Below are positions 35,450 through 44,462 of a stretch of DNA of 64,000 bases, piece by piece (within the stretch, counting starts at the first letter, position 1; every line of letters starts with the position of its first letter). Below the pieces are notes generated by a model. That model made no database searches. It had not been told where the DNA came from and was given only the letters and a program-made list of their open reading frames with translations. The position numbers were made by a program, and so were the translations under genes. The stretch covers positions 3,698,501 through 3,762,500 of the forward strand of contig NZ_CP020772.1 in NCBI RefSeq assembly GCF_002097535.1. The letters run 5' to 3'. The stretch comes from Halobacillus mangrovi (GTDB taxonomy: Bacteria; Bacillota; Bacilli; Bacillales; Halobacillaceae).

Positions 35450-36539
35450 TCTCAAACAATTATCAGGATTACAACTTATCGTCGTCTTCATATCTGCAAT
35501 GATCGGTGTAGGTATCATCATTATGCCCCGCTCCCTTGCAGATGCAGTGGATGCTCCAGATTTGTGGTTAAGTATCATTTGGGGCTTTCTTTTGATTGGA
35601 CTTTTTTCAATGATTATCGTCCAATTGGTTAGTCGTTACCCTGGGCAAACATTCTTTGAGATATCAACGATCATTACAGGTAAATATATAGGATTTTTAT
35701 TAAACGTGTGTTATATCCTCTATACGCTAATCGTTTCTGCTTACATTCTTAGAGTCACTAGCGGGATTATTAAAAATCATTTATTGGATACCACCCCTCT
35801 TTCTGTAGTCATCGGTGGTTTCTTGATAGTCAGCACATATTTGATTACGAACGGAGCAGGTGATATCGTACGTTTTTTTCAGCTTTATTTCCCAGTCATG
35901 ATGTTCATGTTTATCGCTTTGTGTCTGTTAAGTCTGAAGGATGTTGATATCAATAACTTACGGCCGGTGTTTGGCGAAGGTATCATGCCAACTTTCCAAG
36001 GCATAAAGATTACCTTTTTCTCCTTTCTTGGATTTGAATTTCTGTTGATTTTCTCGAAAGTGTTAGGCAAAAGGAGCCCCAATAAACTCAGGGCAGGTAT
36101 GTGGATAAGCCTTGGACTCACTGCCATAATATACATTGTCTTCCACGCCCTCTCGTTAGGGATTCTTGGACTGGAAGAATTGAAGCAGATCACTTTTCCG
36201 ACCGTCGAGATGGCGAAAAGCATTGAATTCCAGGGCTTCTTTTTCGAGAGATTTGAAATCCTTTTTTTAGTCGGGTGGCTCATAACTGCCTTTACGTCAT
36301 TCTCTGCGTACTACTATGCAATGTGGACTGGCGTTAGACAAACGTTTCGCACCAAATCCAAGCTGTTCGTTTGGATGGTAGCCGCCTTTATATTTGGGGC
36401 GGCCCTATATCCCACTGGAATGACAGAGGTCTTTCAGTATTCGAGGTTGATCAATTATGCTTCGGCCATTGCAATCATCCTTTTCCCTGCTCTTCTTTTG
36501 TTGATTTCTTTAATCAGGAGACAGTCCTATGCCAAATAA
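35442..36539 (+). CDS. Spore germinant receptor subunit B (GerXB)
   Basis: Membrane subunit of the receptor, related to amino-acid permeases, thought to bind the germinant. 365 residues, about ten helices. The GTG at 35442 gives VSDLKQLSGLQLIVVF and follows AGAGAGGTGG; it overlaps the gerXA stop by 8 bases. Middle gene of the operon. Confidence 0.92.
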   Translation: MSDLKQLSGLQLIVVFISAMIGVGIIIMPRSLADAVDAPDLWLSIIWGFLLIGLFSMIIVQLVSRYPGQTFFEISTIITGKYIGFLLNVCYILYTLIVSAYILRVTSGIIKNHLLDTTPLSVVIGGFLIVSTYLITNGAGDIVRFFQLYFPVMMFMFIALCLLSLKDVDINNLRPVFGEGIMPTFQGIKITFFSFLGFEFLLIFSKVLGKRSPNKLRAGMWISLGLTAIIYIVFHALSLGILGLEELKQITFPTVEMAKSIEFQGFFFERFEILFLVGWLITAFTSFSAYYYAMWTGVRQTFRTKSKLFVWMVAAFIFGAALYPTGMTEVFQYSRLINYASAIAIILFPALLLLISLIRRQSYAK

Positions 36540-37668
36540 AGTCATTATAAGTGTTTTTTCATTACTATTATTGACAGGATGCTGGGACAGCAAGGAAATT
36601 GAGGATATCGGAGTTATTTTAGCTATTGGTTTAGACACTGGTGAGAAAGAAAACGAGGTAACCATGACAAATCAATACGTCGACCCAGGAAAAATCCCTA
36701 GTTTACAAGGAGGAGAACCTGGAGGAAAACCATTCCAGAATCTCACTGTATCAGGGACCACTTTTTTAGAAATCATTCGAGATAACTCTTTTGAAAGCAA
36801 CCGGCCTCCAAATTATACTCATTTGAAATCAATCGTCTTATCTTCAAGCCTTCTTAAACGTGAAAGGGCAGATGAAGTTATTGACCTTTTTGTAAGAGAC
36901 CATGAATTCAGAAGAACGACACCGGTATTCATTACTAAAGAGAGAGTGAGAGATGTCCTGGATATCGAACCAACGAAGGAACTTTTTCCAGCGATTCAAA
37001 TTAAAGATCTCAATGAAAATTCTTTTAAGAATCTTTACATTCCAGAGCAATTACAGATTGGGGACATGTCTAAATACATTTCTCAAGAACAAAGTTTCCT
37101 TATACCGGGAATGAAAATTGAAGAATATCTCATCAAATCGGATGGTGCGGGAATTATATCCAAGGAGAACTTTCAATTTGTCGGCTGGCTAGAAAAAGAG
37201 GACATAGCTGGGGTCCGATTCATTTTAAATGATCTGGATGGAGGCTATATCAACTTGACCAAAAAGGAAATTTCCGATGGTCCCGTTTCCCTCGAAGTCA
37301 AAGGAGGATCTACAACCTACAATCCGACTATCACAGGTGAGAGCATAATGATGGAGTTCAATGTCAGAGTGAATGTTTCTTTAGCTGAAGACTGGGGAAA
37401 TAAAAGGGATCATTTCAAAAAAGGCTGGAAAAAAGAAGTGGAAAAAGCTTCGAATGACCAAATCGAACAAGCGGTACAAACCGTCCTTACTAAAGCCCAG
37501 CAAGAATACAAAACAGACTTCCTCAACCTATCCAACTGGGTAAGGATCCACCAGCCGGATTACTGGAAAAAGAACGAAAAACGCTGGGACAACATTTTTC
37601 CTGAGATGCAGACAAAAATCAATGTCAAAACCAAAATCACAGACTTTGGTACTCAAAACTTAAAATAA
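36529..37668 (+). CDS. Spore germinant receptor lipoprotein (GerXC)
   Basis: Lipoprotein subunit of the germinant receptor. 379 residues. The signal peptide ends in the lipobox LLTGC (Cys18), and the family-defining CWDSKEIEDIG follows. The start overlaps gerXB by 11 bases. A terminator at 37687-37726 closes the operon. Confidence 0.94.
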   Translation: MPNKVIISVFSLLLLTGCWDSKEIEDIGVILAIGLDTGEKENEVTMTNQYVDPGKIPSLQGGEPGGKPFQNLTVSGTTFLEIIRDNSFESNRPPNYTHLKSIVLSSSLLKRERADEVIDLFVRDHEFRRTTPVFITKERVRDVLDIEPTKELFPAIQIKDLNENSFKNLYIPEQLQIGDMSKYISQEQSFLIPGMKIEEYLIKSDGAGIISKENFQFVGWLEKEDIAGVRFILNDLDGGYINLTKKEISDGPVSLEVKGGSTTYNPTITGESIMMEFNVRVNVSLAEDWGNKRDHFKKGWKKEVEKASNDQIEQAVQTVLTKAQQEYKTDFLNLSNWVRIHQPDYWKKNEKRWDNIFPEMQTKINVKTKITDFGTQNLK

Positions 37669-37686
37669 TATTACGGAAAATAATTT

Positions 37687-37726
37687 TAAAGACTACTCTC
37701 TTTTTTAAAAAGAAAGTAGTCTTTTC
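37687..37726 (+). terminator. Terminator of gerXA-XB-XC
   Basis: AAAGACTACT pairing with AGTAGTCTTT, followed by TTCC. Confidence 0.75.
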
Positions 37727-37813
37727 CATTTGATGACCTAAAGATGAGCTTTGTTTATCCGGCTATCATACGTTTATGATCATTTACAAAATATGTAGGG
37801 TAAGGACTTTATC

Positions 37814-38347
37814 TTAGCTATTATCCAATATCGTTATTTTCCTGTTACCACTAATTACGCTTCTCAAGCGTCGATCTTCTTTTCTTGCTCTCCATATAAT
37901 ATGTGAAAAGTTTTCAGGGGTAAAGTGGTACTGATCGATCAAGTATTGTTCAAATTCTTCGTGATCCACCTGGTTATTATGTTCCTTCGCATAGTTAATC
38001 AGGATCCTAGTCAGTTCTTTATAACTCATCCTTTTTGACTTATCAGCTGAAAATGCTTCTGGATCGGTTGGAAGCACATATTCATTTCTTAATGCTTCCG
38101 ACGATTGGTTAGCCGTTTCCTCTATGACAATGTCTGTGGGAATTTCAGGGTTCAGTTCTTCTGTCTCCGATAATGTTGTGATGATGGTGGAGGGATCAAT
38201 GTTCTCTCTTTTCCCTTCTATACGCTCCAGGCGGCTTATTAGTTCATGCTGTTCCTCTGTAAGCTGCTTAATCATTTCACGAAGATGCTTTTTCTCCTCT
38301 TGTATATCCTCTAATCTCATACCTATCGCGTTTCTTAAAGTGAACAT
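37814..38347 (-). CDS. Rok-like winged-helix protein
   Basis: 177 residues. N-terminal 45 residues form a strong coiled coil (MFTLRNAIGMRLEDIQEEKK, then LTEEQHELISRLERIEG) like the start of Rok, the B. subtilis repressor of competence and silencer of AT-rich foreign DNA (MFNEREALRLRLEQL). A low-complexity acidic linker (residues 50-105) leads to a basic C-terminal domain of about 70 residues that could be the winged helix. GGAGG precedes the ATG. Single gene. A transcriptional regulator of another coiled-coil class is the alternative. Confidence 0.55.
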   Translation of the reverse strand: MFTLRNAIGMRLEDIQEEKKHLREMIKQLTEEQHELISRLERIEGKRENIDPSTIITTLSETEELNPEIPTDIVIEETANQSSEALRNEYVLPTDPEAFSADKSKRMSYKELTRILINYAKEHNNQVDHEEFEQYLIDQYHFTPENFSHIIWRARKEDRRLRSVISGNRKITILDNS

Positions 38348-38535
38348 AGAAGGAGAGCCTCCTTTAGTTAGTAATCGTTATAAAATATAATAGCACATAA
38401 AAAAGGAGAGGGATTGGAATACGTGCCAGTTATTTAAAATTGATAAAAAAGTTGTTGATATTCTTAGACAAAACCTAGTAAACAGGACTTAATCTTTCTT
38501 AAAAATCAGATAGGAAGTTAGGCACTTTTTCATTT

Positions 38536-38568
38536 GAAAAAAGCGTTCTTAAAAAGAAACGCTTTTTA
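38536..38568 (-). terminator. Terminator of the VanW gene
   Basis: AAAAAGCGTT(CTT) pairing with (AAG)AAACGCTTTTT, directly after the stop on the minus strand. Confidence 0.8.
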
Positions 38569-38570
38569 GA

Positions 38571-39494
38571 TTACTCATAATGATCAGTTTCCCTATCACT
38601 TTCTTCAGGGAGCTTCTTGCTGGCATCAGGAATGCTCTGTGGATCATAATTGATCACTTCGGAAGAATATACCATCACACTCATCTGTCCCCCAGTTACT
38701 TTTGAGCGAATTAACAATGGCTGATTGTATTGATTTTCAAACGTAAAATCAGGCCCATACCAACTCACTGTCGCATCTCGTCCTGGCGGAACATAAGGCA
38801 CTTGTTTACTGTGAGAATAGCGTTCCACAATTTTCACGCCGGCCTTATCAACAGAATTAAACAACGTAGAAGAAACCTGACAAATTCCTCCGCCAATTCC
38901 CTCCGTCACTTCCCCCTTCACAATCACAGGGGCATTTTTATATCCCTTCTCTTTCGTCCTTTTACCAACGACTTTATTAAAAGAAAAAACTTCCCCAGGG
39001 AAAACCACATGACTATCGATGGCTTCTGAAGCAAGTCGGATATTATGGGACCGTTCTTTATTGTTCGAATTAAAGTATGTCACATAATGACCAATCTGCT
39101 GAGTGCGGATATTTGCAATCAGTTCACTATCTACTTTAGGAGTAATGGTAAGTTTTGGAACGTCCATGGCACCCTTCTTCTGACCAAAGAGATACCGATA
39201 AAATTTTTCTTTGAACTTCTTATGATGTACTTTGTATCCATTTTGTCCAGGTATAATTTCACCTGACTCGCCTATTTTTGCATTTACGGGCTCCTGACTG
39301 ATTTCTTGATCCAAATGTTCAATGAGTTCCTCTGTTTTAGGCTGATCCATAAAGGGCTTACCGATGAATTCCAACATAAAGTCCTTACGATTAACCTTAA
39401 TGATTTCCTCACCATCATTGGTTATGGATAATTGTCCTGGTTGGATAAGGGGTTGTGCTAAGAGTAAACCTAAAGATAAAATGATCATTTTCAT
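38571..39494 (-). CDS. VanW family protein
   Basis: 307 residues. The VanW domain is clear in the middle (GEVFSFNKVVGKRTKEKGY, GGGICQVSSTLFNSVDKAGV, ERYSHSKQVPYVPPGRDATV). A short N-terminal hydrophobic stretch (MKMIILSLGLLLAQPLI) suggests export, giving an extracytoplasmic protein. The biochemical role of VanW proteins is unknown; no other van genes are present, so this is not a resistance cluster. GGAGGAG precedes the ATG. Confidence 0.88.
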   Translation of the reverse strand: MKMIILSLGLLLAQPLIQPGQLSITNDGEEIIKVNRKDFMLEFIGKPFMDQPKTEELIEHLDQEISQEPVNAKIGESGEIIPGQNGYKVHHKKFKEKFYRYLFGQKKGAMDVPKLTITPKVDSELIANIRTQQIGHYVTYFNSNNKERSHNIRLASEAIDSHVVFPGEVFSFNKVVGKRTKEKGYKNAPVIVKGEVTEGIGGGICQVSSTLFNSVDKAGVKIVERYSHSKQVPYVPPGRDATVSWYGPDFTFENQYNQPLLIRSKVTGGQMSVMVYSSEVINYDPQSIPDASKKLPEESDRETDHYE

Positions 39495-39599
39495 AACGGA
39501 CTCCTCCTACAGGTAGTATGAGTAGAAGGCTTTCGAATCATGTGAACAACTTTTAAAGGACTATGTGACATGGCGAAGCCGTAAAGATGAGGAATAACT

Positions 39600-39639
39600 T
39601 AAAAAGATGACCTCATCCTATTCTGAGGTCATCTTTTAC
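39600..39639 (-). terminator. Terminator of the prs-like gene
   Basis: AAAAGATGACCTCA pairing with TGAGGTCATCTTTT, 8-base loop. Confidence 0.85.
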
Positions 39640-39683
39640 CTATTGTCATTATTCTTTGTTTTTTTCTAAATACCGGTCTTCGG

Positions 39684-40628
39684 TTAATCAAACAATTCAC
39701 TTACCGAATGTTCGGTTTGCACTCGTAACAACGCATCCGCTAATAGAGGAGCAACAGACAGTGAGGTTATCTTTTCATTTTGCTTTTCTTCTGGTAAGAA
39801 AATAGAATTTGTGATCACTAATTCCTTAATCGGTGATTCGTTAATCTTGCTAACTGCAGGATCAGATAAAACCGCATGGGTCCCGCAGGCATAGATATCA
39901 TTCACTCCATTTTCCAAGAGTGCTTCGGCTGCCTGTGTAACTGTTTCCGCCGTGTCTATCATGTCATCTACAATAATGGCGTTCTTACCTTCAATCGATC
40001 CAACAACGTTTTTAACCTCAGCCATATTCGGTTCAGGTCTTCTTTTATCAACAAAAGCAATGGGTGCATCAAGGATATTCGCCATTCTTCTCGCACGTCT
40101 TAGTCCACTTGTATCTGGAGCAACCACAACGACGTCTTCGATATCCTTTTTCTTATAATACTCTGCTAAAATAGGCACCCCAAGCAGTTGATCAACAGGA
40201 ACATTAAAGAACCCTTGAATTTGCGGGGCATGAAGATCTAAGGTGAGGACTCTGGAGATTCCTGCCTTTTCCAGTAAATTTGCGATCAATTTTGCAGTAA
40301 TCGGTTCACGAGCACGTGCCTTTCGATCCTGACGGGCATATCCATAATAAGGAATCACGACATTGATTGTTTTTGCTGATGCTCTCTTCATCGCATCAAT
40401 CATAATCAATAGCTCCATCAGGTGCTCATTTACAGGCTGAGAAGTAGATTGAATTAAGTAAACATCATGTCCACGAACACTTTCTTCAATATTAATCTGT
40501 ACTTCTCCATCGCTAAAACGGATAACCGAGCTTTTTCCTAAAGGTGTCTCTAAGATCTCAGAGATTTCTTGGGCCAGGGGTTCATTTGAATTTAAAGTGA
40601 ATAACTTCATTTTAGATTTTGAGCTCAT
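39684..40628 (-). CDS. prs: Ribose-phosphate pyrophosphokinase paralogue
   Basis: Makes PRPP from ribose-5-phosphate and ATP. 314 residues. Catalytic segments are kept: [27 protein letters not shown] and DKRRPEPN. It differs from the canonical Firmicutes enzyme: PDHGGVTRARK is [11 protein letters not shown], and the phosphate-binding loop DTAGT is DTAET. The normal prs lies between glmU and ctc in this group, and neither is here, so this is likely a second copy. It may still be active. GGAGAGATC precedes the ATG; single gene. Confidence 0.85.
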   Translation of the reverse strand: MSSKSKMKLFTLNSNEPLAQEISEILETPLGKSSVIRFSDGEVQINIEESVRGHDVYLIQSTSQPVNEHLMELLIMIDAMKRASAKTINVVIPYYGYARQDRKARAREPITAKLIANLLEKAGISRVLTLDLHAPQIQGFFNVPVDQLLGVPILAEYYKKKDIEDVVVVAPDTSGLRRARRMANILDAPIAFVDKRRPEPNMAEVKNVVGSIEGKNAIIVDDMIDTAETVTQAAEALLENGVNDIYACGTHAVLSDPAVSKINESPIKELVITNSIFLPEEKQNEKITSLSVAPLLADALLRVQTEHSVSELFD

Positions 40629-40740
40629 ATTGATCTCTCCTATATTAAAAAATGTTGTGTATGTAGATTCCCTTCTTCGGTAAATATATTTACATTATTA
40701 TAACATAAGGTCTGATTATATTTTTAAATGGTACGCCTAT

Positions 40741-40780
40741 AAAAAAAGACAATTTGCCTTAGTGGCAAATTGTCTTTATA
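40741..40780 (-). terminator. Terminator of the NAD(P)-binding protein gene
   Basis: AAAGACAATTTGCC with GGCAAATTGTCTTT, with a T-run on the minus strand. Confidence 0.88.
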
Positions 40781-40789
40781 TAGCATTCC

Positions 40790-41440
40790 TTAAAGTGACT
40801 GGATGGCATCTTGAACAGATTTGTCCCCGGCTACTACCTGAAACTCTTTTCCGATCGTAGTTTGATCCTCTAAGCTGGCCAAGATCACACGAGCTACGTC
40901 CTCTCGCGGAATTTCTCCTCTTTCTACTGTAGAGGCTGCTTCTACTTGCCCCGTTCCATCCTCATTATTCAACCGGCCCGGGTGGATAATCGTATAGTCC
41001 AGATCCGTATCTCTTAACCAAACATCTGCATAATGCTTTGCCACAACATAAGGGGCGAAAGATTCAGGCGCTGATTGAATCGCTTCACGTGTCGTATCAA
41101 ATGAACTAATCATAACATAACGATTCACCCCTGCAGCTTTTGATGCCTCAATGGTTTTCACAGCACCATCCAAATCAATCATCACCGTTTTATCAGGGCC
41201 GGTGTGAGGTCCAGAGCCTGCGGTGAATACGACCGCATCCACACCCTCGGTAGCTTTGGCGATGGTCTCGATATCGTCTTCCAAATCCACCACTACTGTT
41301 TCTGCTCCTAATTCCTTAAAAAAGGAAGCTTGCTCCTCTTTACGGATCATTGCCTTAGCTTCTACATTTTCACTCTCTTGAATAAAGGTTACAAGGTGTT
41401 TTCCGATTTGACCGTTTGCTCCAACAACTAGAACTTTCAA
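40790..41440 (-). CDS. NAD(P)-binding atypical SDR (YhfK/NmrA-like)
   Basis: 216 residues with the Rossmann loop LVVGANGQIGKHLVTF. It has ISSFDTTREA and YVVAKHYADVWLRDTDLDYTI, which place it with YhfK-like sugar-epimerase/NmrA relatives; substrate unknown. The start is TTG at 41440, with AAAGG about 9 bases upstream. Single gene. Confidence 0.85.
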   Translation of the reverse strand: MKVLVVGANGQIGKHLVTFIQESENVEAKAMIRKEEQASFFKELGAETVVVDLEDDIETIAKATEGVDAVVFTAGSGPHTGPDKTVMIDLDGAVKTIEASKAAGVNRYVMISSFDTTREAIQSAPESFAPYVVAKHYADVWLRDTDLDYTIIHPGRLNNEDGTGQVEAASTVERGEIPREDVARVILASLEDQTTIGKEFQVVAGDKSVQDAIQSL

Positions 41441-41599
41441 CTTCTACACCCTTTCTTTTGAGTAAGCTACATATTTCTATTCGCAAAATTACTATACCCT
41501 TTTTTGCAGTAACTTTAACAAAGCTCTACCTAAGAGGTGCATCTTAACGACTTTTATACAATTGTTGTTGGAAGTTTTGTATCCTTGATAAATTTTTCA

Positions 41600-42940
41600 T
41601 CATCTAACGACCAAATCATTTTTCACTTCCAAAATTGACTCTTCTAATTTAGTGAGCAGTTCATCGATCTGACCCTCATTTATGATTAACGGCGGGGCAA
41701 AGCAGATAATGTCGATCCCTTCATAAGTAACTGCTCTACAAATCACTCCACGCTCATGTAAGGCTTCAATAACTCTTGGGGCAACCTTCAAGTCTTGTGG
41801 GAATTTTTCATTCGTTTCTGAGTTTTTCACGAGCTCGACTGCACCCAAAAGCCCTACAGCACGTACATCACCTACAATATTGATTTCATCTTTAAGTTTT
41901 TTAAATCCTTTTAGGAGTTTCTTGCCCATACGATGAGAGTGATCGACAAGCCCTTCAGATTCAATGATATCGAGGTTTTTTAAGGCTACGGCTGCAGCTG
42001 TTGGGTGTCCGCTGTAGGTAAACCCATGAAATAACGTTCCTTTGGATTTCAATTTGAATACCTCATGAATCGCGTCTGATACGAGCACGCCTCCAAGCGG
42101 GGCATACCCACTTGTTACGCCTTTCGCAAACGTAATCATGTCGGGAACCGTGTTCCAATTTTCAATGCCAAACATTCTCCCTGTCCTGCCGAATCCTGTG
42201 ATCACTTCATCCGCTACAAATAAGATTCCGTATTCGTCACACAAGTTTCTTATTTCTTTAAAATAACCCTCAGGCGGTATTAATACCCCTCCAGCCCCTT
42301 GAACGGGCTCAGCTATGAAAGCACCTACAGTTTCTGGACCTTCTGCTTCAATTTTTTCACGTAAAGCAGAGATTGCACTTTCCGTATTGCTTCTATAGGT
42401 GGACGCCGCATGAGAGAAGCCCTCGATCGTTGTCCCTGCCATATCCCAGAACTCAGGGATACCCGTAGCGCTTGTAGACGCGGCTGCTACCCCATGGTAA
42501 GACCGCTTCAAAGCAATGATCTTTCTCCGGTTCGGCCGGTTTTGAATTCGCCAGTAATGATGGACGAGCTTAATCGCTGTATCATTCGATTCAGACCCGC
42601 CTGAAGTAAAGAAAACGGCATTTAAATTTTCCGGCGCTAAGGAAGCGATCTTCTCAGCCAGTTTTATCCCGGGTTTGTGACTAAATGTAGAAAAAGCAGA
42701 GCTAAAGGCTAATGTTTTCATTTGCTCAGCAGCTGCAATCGCTAATTCCTCTCGGCCATGACCAATGTGGACATTCCATAAGGAGGACATGGCATCCATG
42801 TACGTTTTCCCATGTATGTCCTTAAGGTAAATGCCTTCCCCACTCTCCATAATCACCTTTGGCCCCTTCTCTTGCTGTTGCTGAATTGAAGAGGTTGGAT
42901 GTATAAAGTGTTTTTTATCTAACTCGCACCATTCATTCAT
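41600..42940 (-). CDS. Class III omega-aminotransferase
   Basis: PLP-dependent transaminase, 446 residues, close in pattern to taurine- or beta-alanine-pyruvate transaminases: N-terminal DKKHFIHPTSS, MDAMSSLWNVHIGHG, FFTSGGSESNDTAIK, LFVADEVITGFGRTG, and the Lys in ITFAKGVTSGYAPLGG. Last gene of the cluster amidohydrolase - sodium symporter - M20 deacylase - aminotransferase, 60 bases after the M20 gene. It probably removes the amino group freed by the M20 enzyme. Substrate unknown. Confidence 0.88.
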   Translation of the reverse strand: MNEWCELDKKHFIHPTSSIQQQQEKGPKVIMESGEGIYLKDIHGKTYMDAMSSLWNVHIGHGREELAIAAAEQMKTLAFSSAFSTFSHKPGIKLAEKIASLAPENLNAVFFTSGGSESNDTAIKLVHHYWRIQNRPNRRKIIALKRSYHGVAAASTSATGIPEFWDMAGTTIEGFSHAASTYRSNTESAISALREKIEAEGPETVGAFIAEPVQGAGGVLIPPEGYFKEIRNLCDEYGILFVADEVITGFGRTGRMFGIENWNTVPDMITFAKGVTSGYAPLGGVLVSDAIHEVFKLKSKGTLFHGFTYSGHPTAAAVALKNLDIIESEGLVDHSHRMGKKLLKGFKKLKDEINIVGDVRAVGLLGAVELVKNSETNEKFPQDLKVAPRVIEALHERGVICRAVTYEGIDIICFAPPLIINEGQIDELLTKLEESILEVKNDLVVR

Positions 42941-43000
42941 TTAATACCCTCCATTCCCTTTCACTTTCTATTCTACTTTCTTTTTCCTGACACTTGCCCT

Positions 43001-44266
43001 TTATTGTTCCACCCCACACCATAGGATTAATGTTTCCGCAATAATAGCAGCTGTATCAAACATGTGGTTGAGATCAATGTATTCATTTGGATAATGAGCC
43101 ATGTTCGTCTCCCCTGGGCCAAAGACCACGACTGGAATATCTGCCAGCTGGGTCAGCAGTCCGCCATCTGTTCCCCAGGGAGAGGCTTCGATTTGGGGTG
43201 CTTTCCCTTTGTAATTTTCATAAGCCTGACGAATGGTTTTCATAAAATCATGGTCTTCGTCAATTTCCCCAGGAAGCCAGCGTGCACCAAACCACTCCAC
43301 TTTGACAGGGGCTTTCGCAAACCACTCATCTATTTCACTTAACTTAGCTAAATGATTTTCAAATTCTTTTTTAGCTTTTTCAATTGATTCGCCAGGGGCA
43401 ATGCCCATCCGCCCTTCAAGAACTACTTGATCAGGCACAGAAGATGGCCAGTTTCCTCCCTCAATCCGTCCAATATTTATAGGGATGGGGATTGGATTGC
43501 TTTTATACAAAGGATCCGTTACCCCCTCATTCCGTTCCTTTTCCAAGAAAAGAATTTGTTCATACACCACATTTGATTTTGCAATGGCACTAACCCCTTT
43601 ATAGCGCGTCCCGCCATGTGCAGACTTTCCATGTATGAAGACTCTAAACCAAATCGAACCTTGCTGTTTAGGAAACATACGCATATTCGTCGGCTCAGGA
43701 ATTAACGCTGCATCTGCACGGTATCCGCGCTCGATAGCCGCCAATGTGCCAGAACCGCCGCTTTCTTCTTCTACAACACTTTGGTATAGGATGTCCCCTT
43801 TTAATTGAATGCCGCTTGCTTTTATAGCCTCAATGGCGACAAGAGAAGCGAGGTTGCCGCCTTTCATATCGGTAGCCCCACGTCCAAACAACTGATCACC
43901 CTTTACCGTTCCAGAAAAAGGTTCATCCTCCCATTGCTCCAAATCTCCTTCTGGCACAACATCCACATGACCATTCAGAATAATGGACCTCCCGTTTCCC
44001 GAACCCTTTAGTGTTCCTACAACATTTTCACTTCCTTCAAAATCATTACGAGAAGCGCAGAAGGCTTCATGTTTGGATAACATGTCATAATCTAGTTGCC
44101 ATTTGTCTACTTGAAGTCCTAGCTGCTCTAAACGATCTGCGATCAGGTTTTGGATACCTCGTTCATTTCCAGCAGTGCTTGGCTGCTGCACCATCTCCTG
44201 TAACAGTGTCGTATAGTCATTTCGGTGGTTTTCAATGTATTGACGGACTGTTTCTATGTATTCCAT
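43001..44266 (-). CDS. M20-family deacylase (ArgE/DapE-like)
   Basis: 421-residue di-zinc amidohydrolase. Metal ligands: His/Asp in LNGHVDVVPEG, Asp in FGRGATDMKGG, the Glu pair in VEEESGGSG, His in TNMAHYPNE. Acts on N-acyl amino acids or similar compounds. AAAGGAGGG precedes the ATG. A 10-bp palindrome lies in its upstream region. With the following aminotransferase it forms a two-step deacylation and transamination route. Confidence 0.88.
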   Translation of the reverse strand: MEYIETVRQYIENHRNDYTTLLQEMVQQPSTAGNERGIQNLIADRLEQLGLQVDKWQLDYDMLSKHEAFCASRNDFEGSENVVGTLKGSGNGRSIILNGHVDVVPEGDLEQWEDEPFSGTVKGDQLFGRGATDMKGGNLASLVAIEAIKASGIQLKGDILYQSVVEEESGGSGTLAAIERGYRADAALIPEPTNMRMFPKQQGSIWFRVFIHGKSAHGGTRYKGVSAIAKSNVVYEQILFLEKERNEGVTDPLYKSNPIPIPINIGRIEGGNWPSSVPDQVVLEGRMGIAPGESIEKAKKEFENHLAKLSEIDEWFAKAPVKVEWFGARWLPGEIDEDHDFMKTIRQAYENYKGKAPQIEASPWGTDGGLLTQLADIPVVVFGPGETNMAHYPNEYIDLNHMFDTAAIIAETLILWCGVEQ

Positions 44267-44303
44267 CCCAATCCCTCCTTTACTTTAATAGCATTTTAAC
44301 TTT

Positions 44304-44350
44304 AAAAAAGAAAATCCGACGTTTTCGATACATTCACACGAAAACGTCAG
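44304..44350 (-). terminator. Hairpin between symporter and M20 genes
   Basis: Arms GACGTTTTCG and CGAAAACGTC (44318-44327, 44339-44348); on the minus strand TTTTCTTTTTT follows. It probably ends the amidohydrolase-symporter transcript partially, 110 bases after the symporter stop. Confidence 0.65.
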
Positions 44351-44462
44351 TTAAAAGTTAGTTTTTCCTCTCTTTATACCTGTGAAGCTCTTAATAAATA
44401 TCTTGGGCTCACACGCTCACTTATTCTTATTTTCATCAAATTTAGTTACTGACCATCACTCT

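Noticed and set aside
38571..39494. Vancomycin resistance cluster
   Set aside because: Only a VanW domain is present, without ligase, dehydrogenase or two-component genes.
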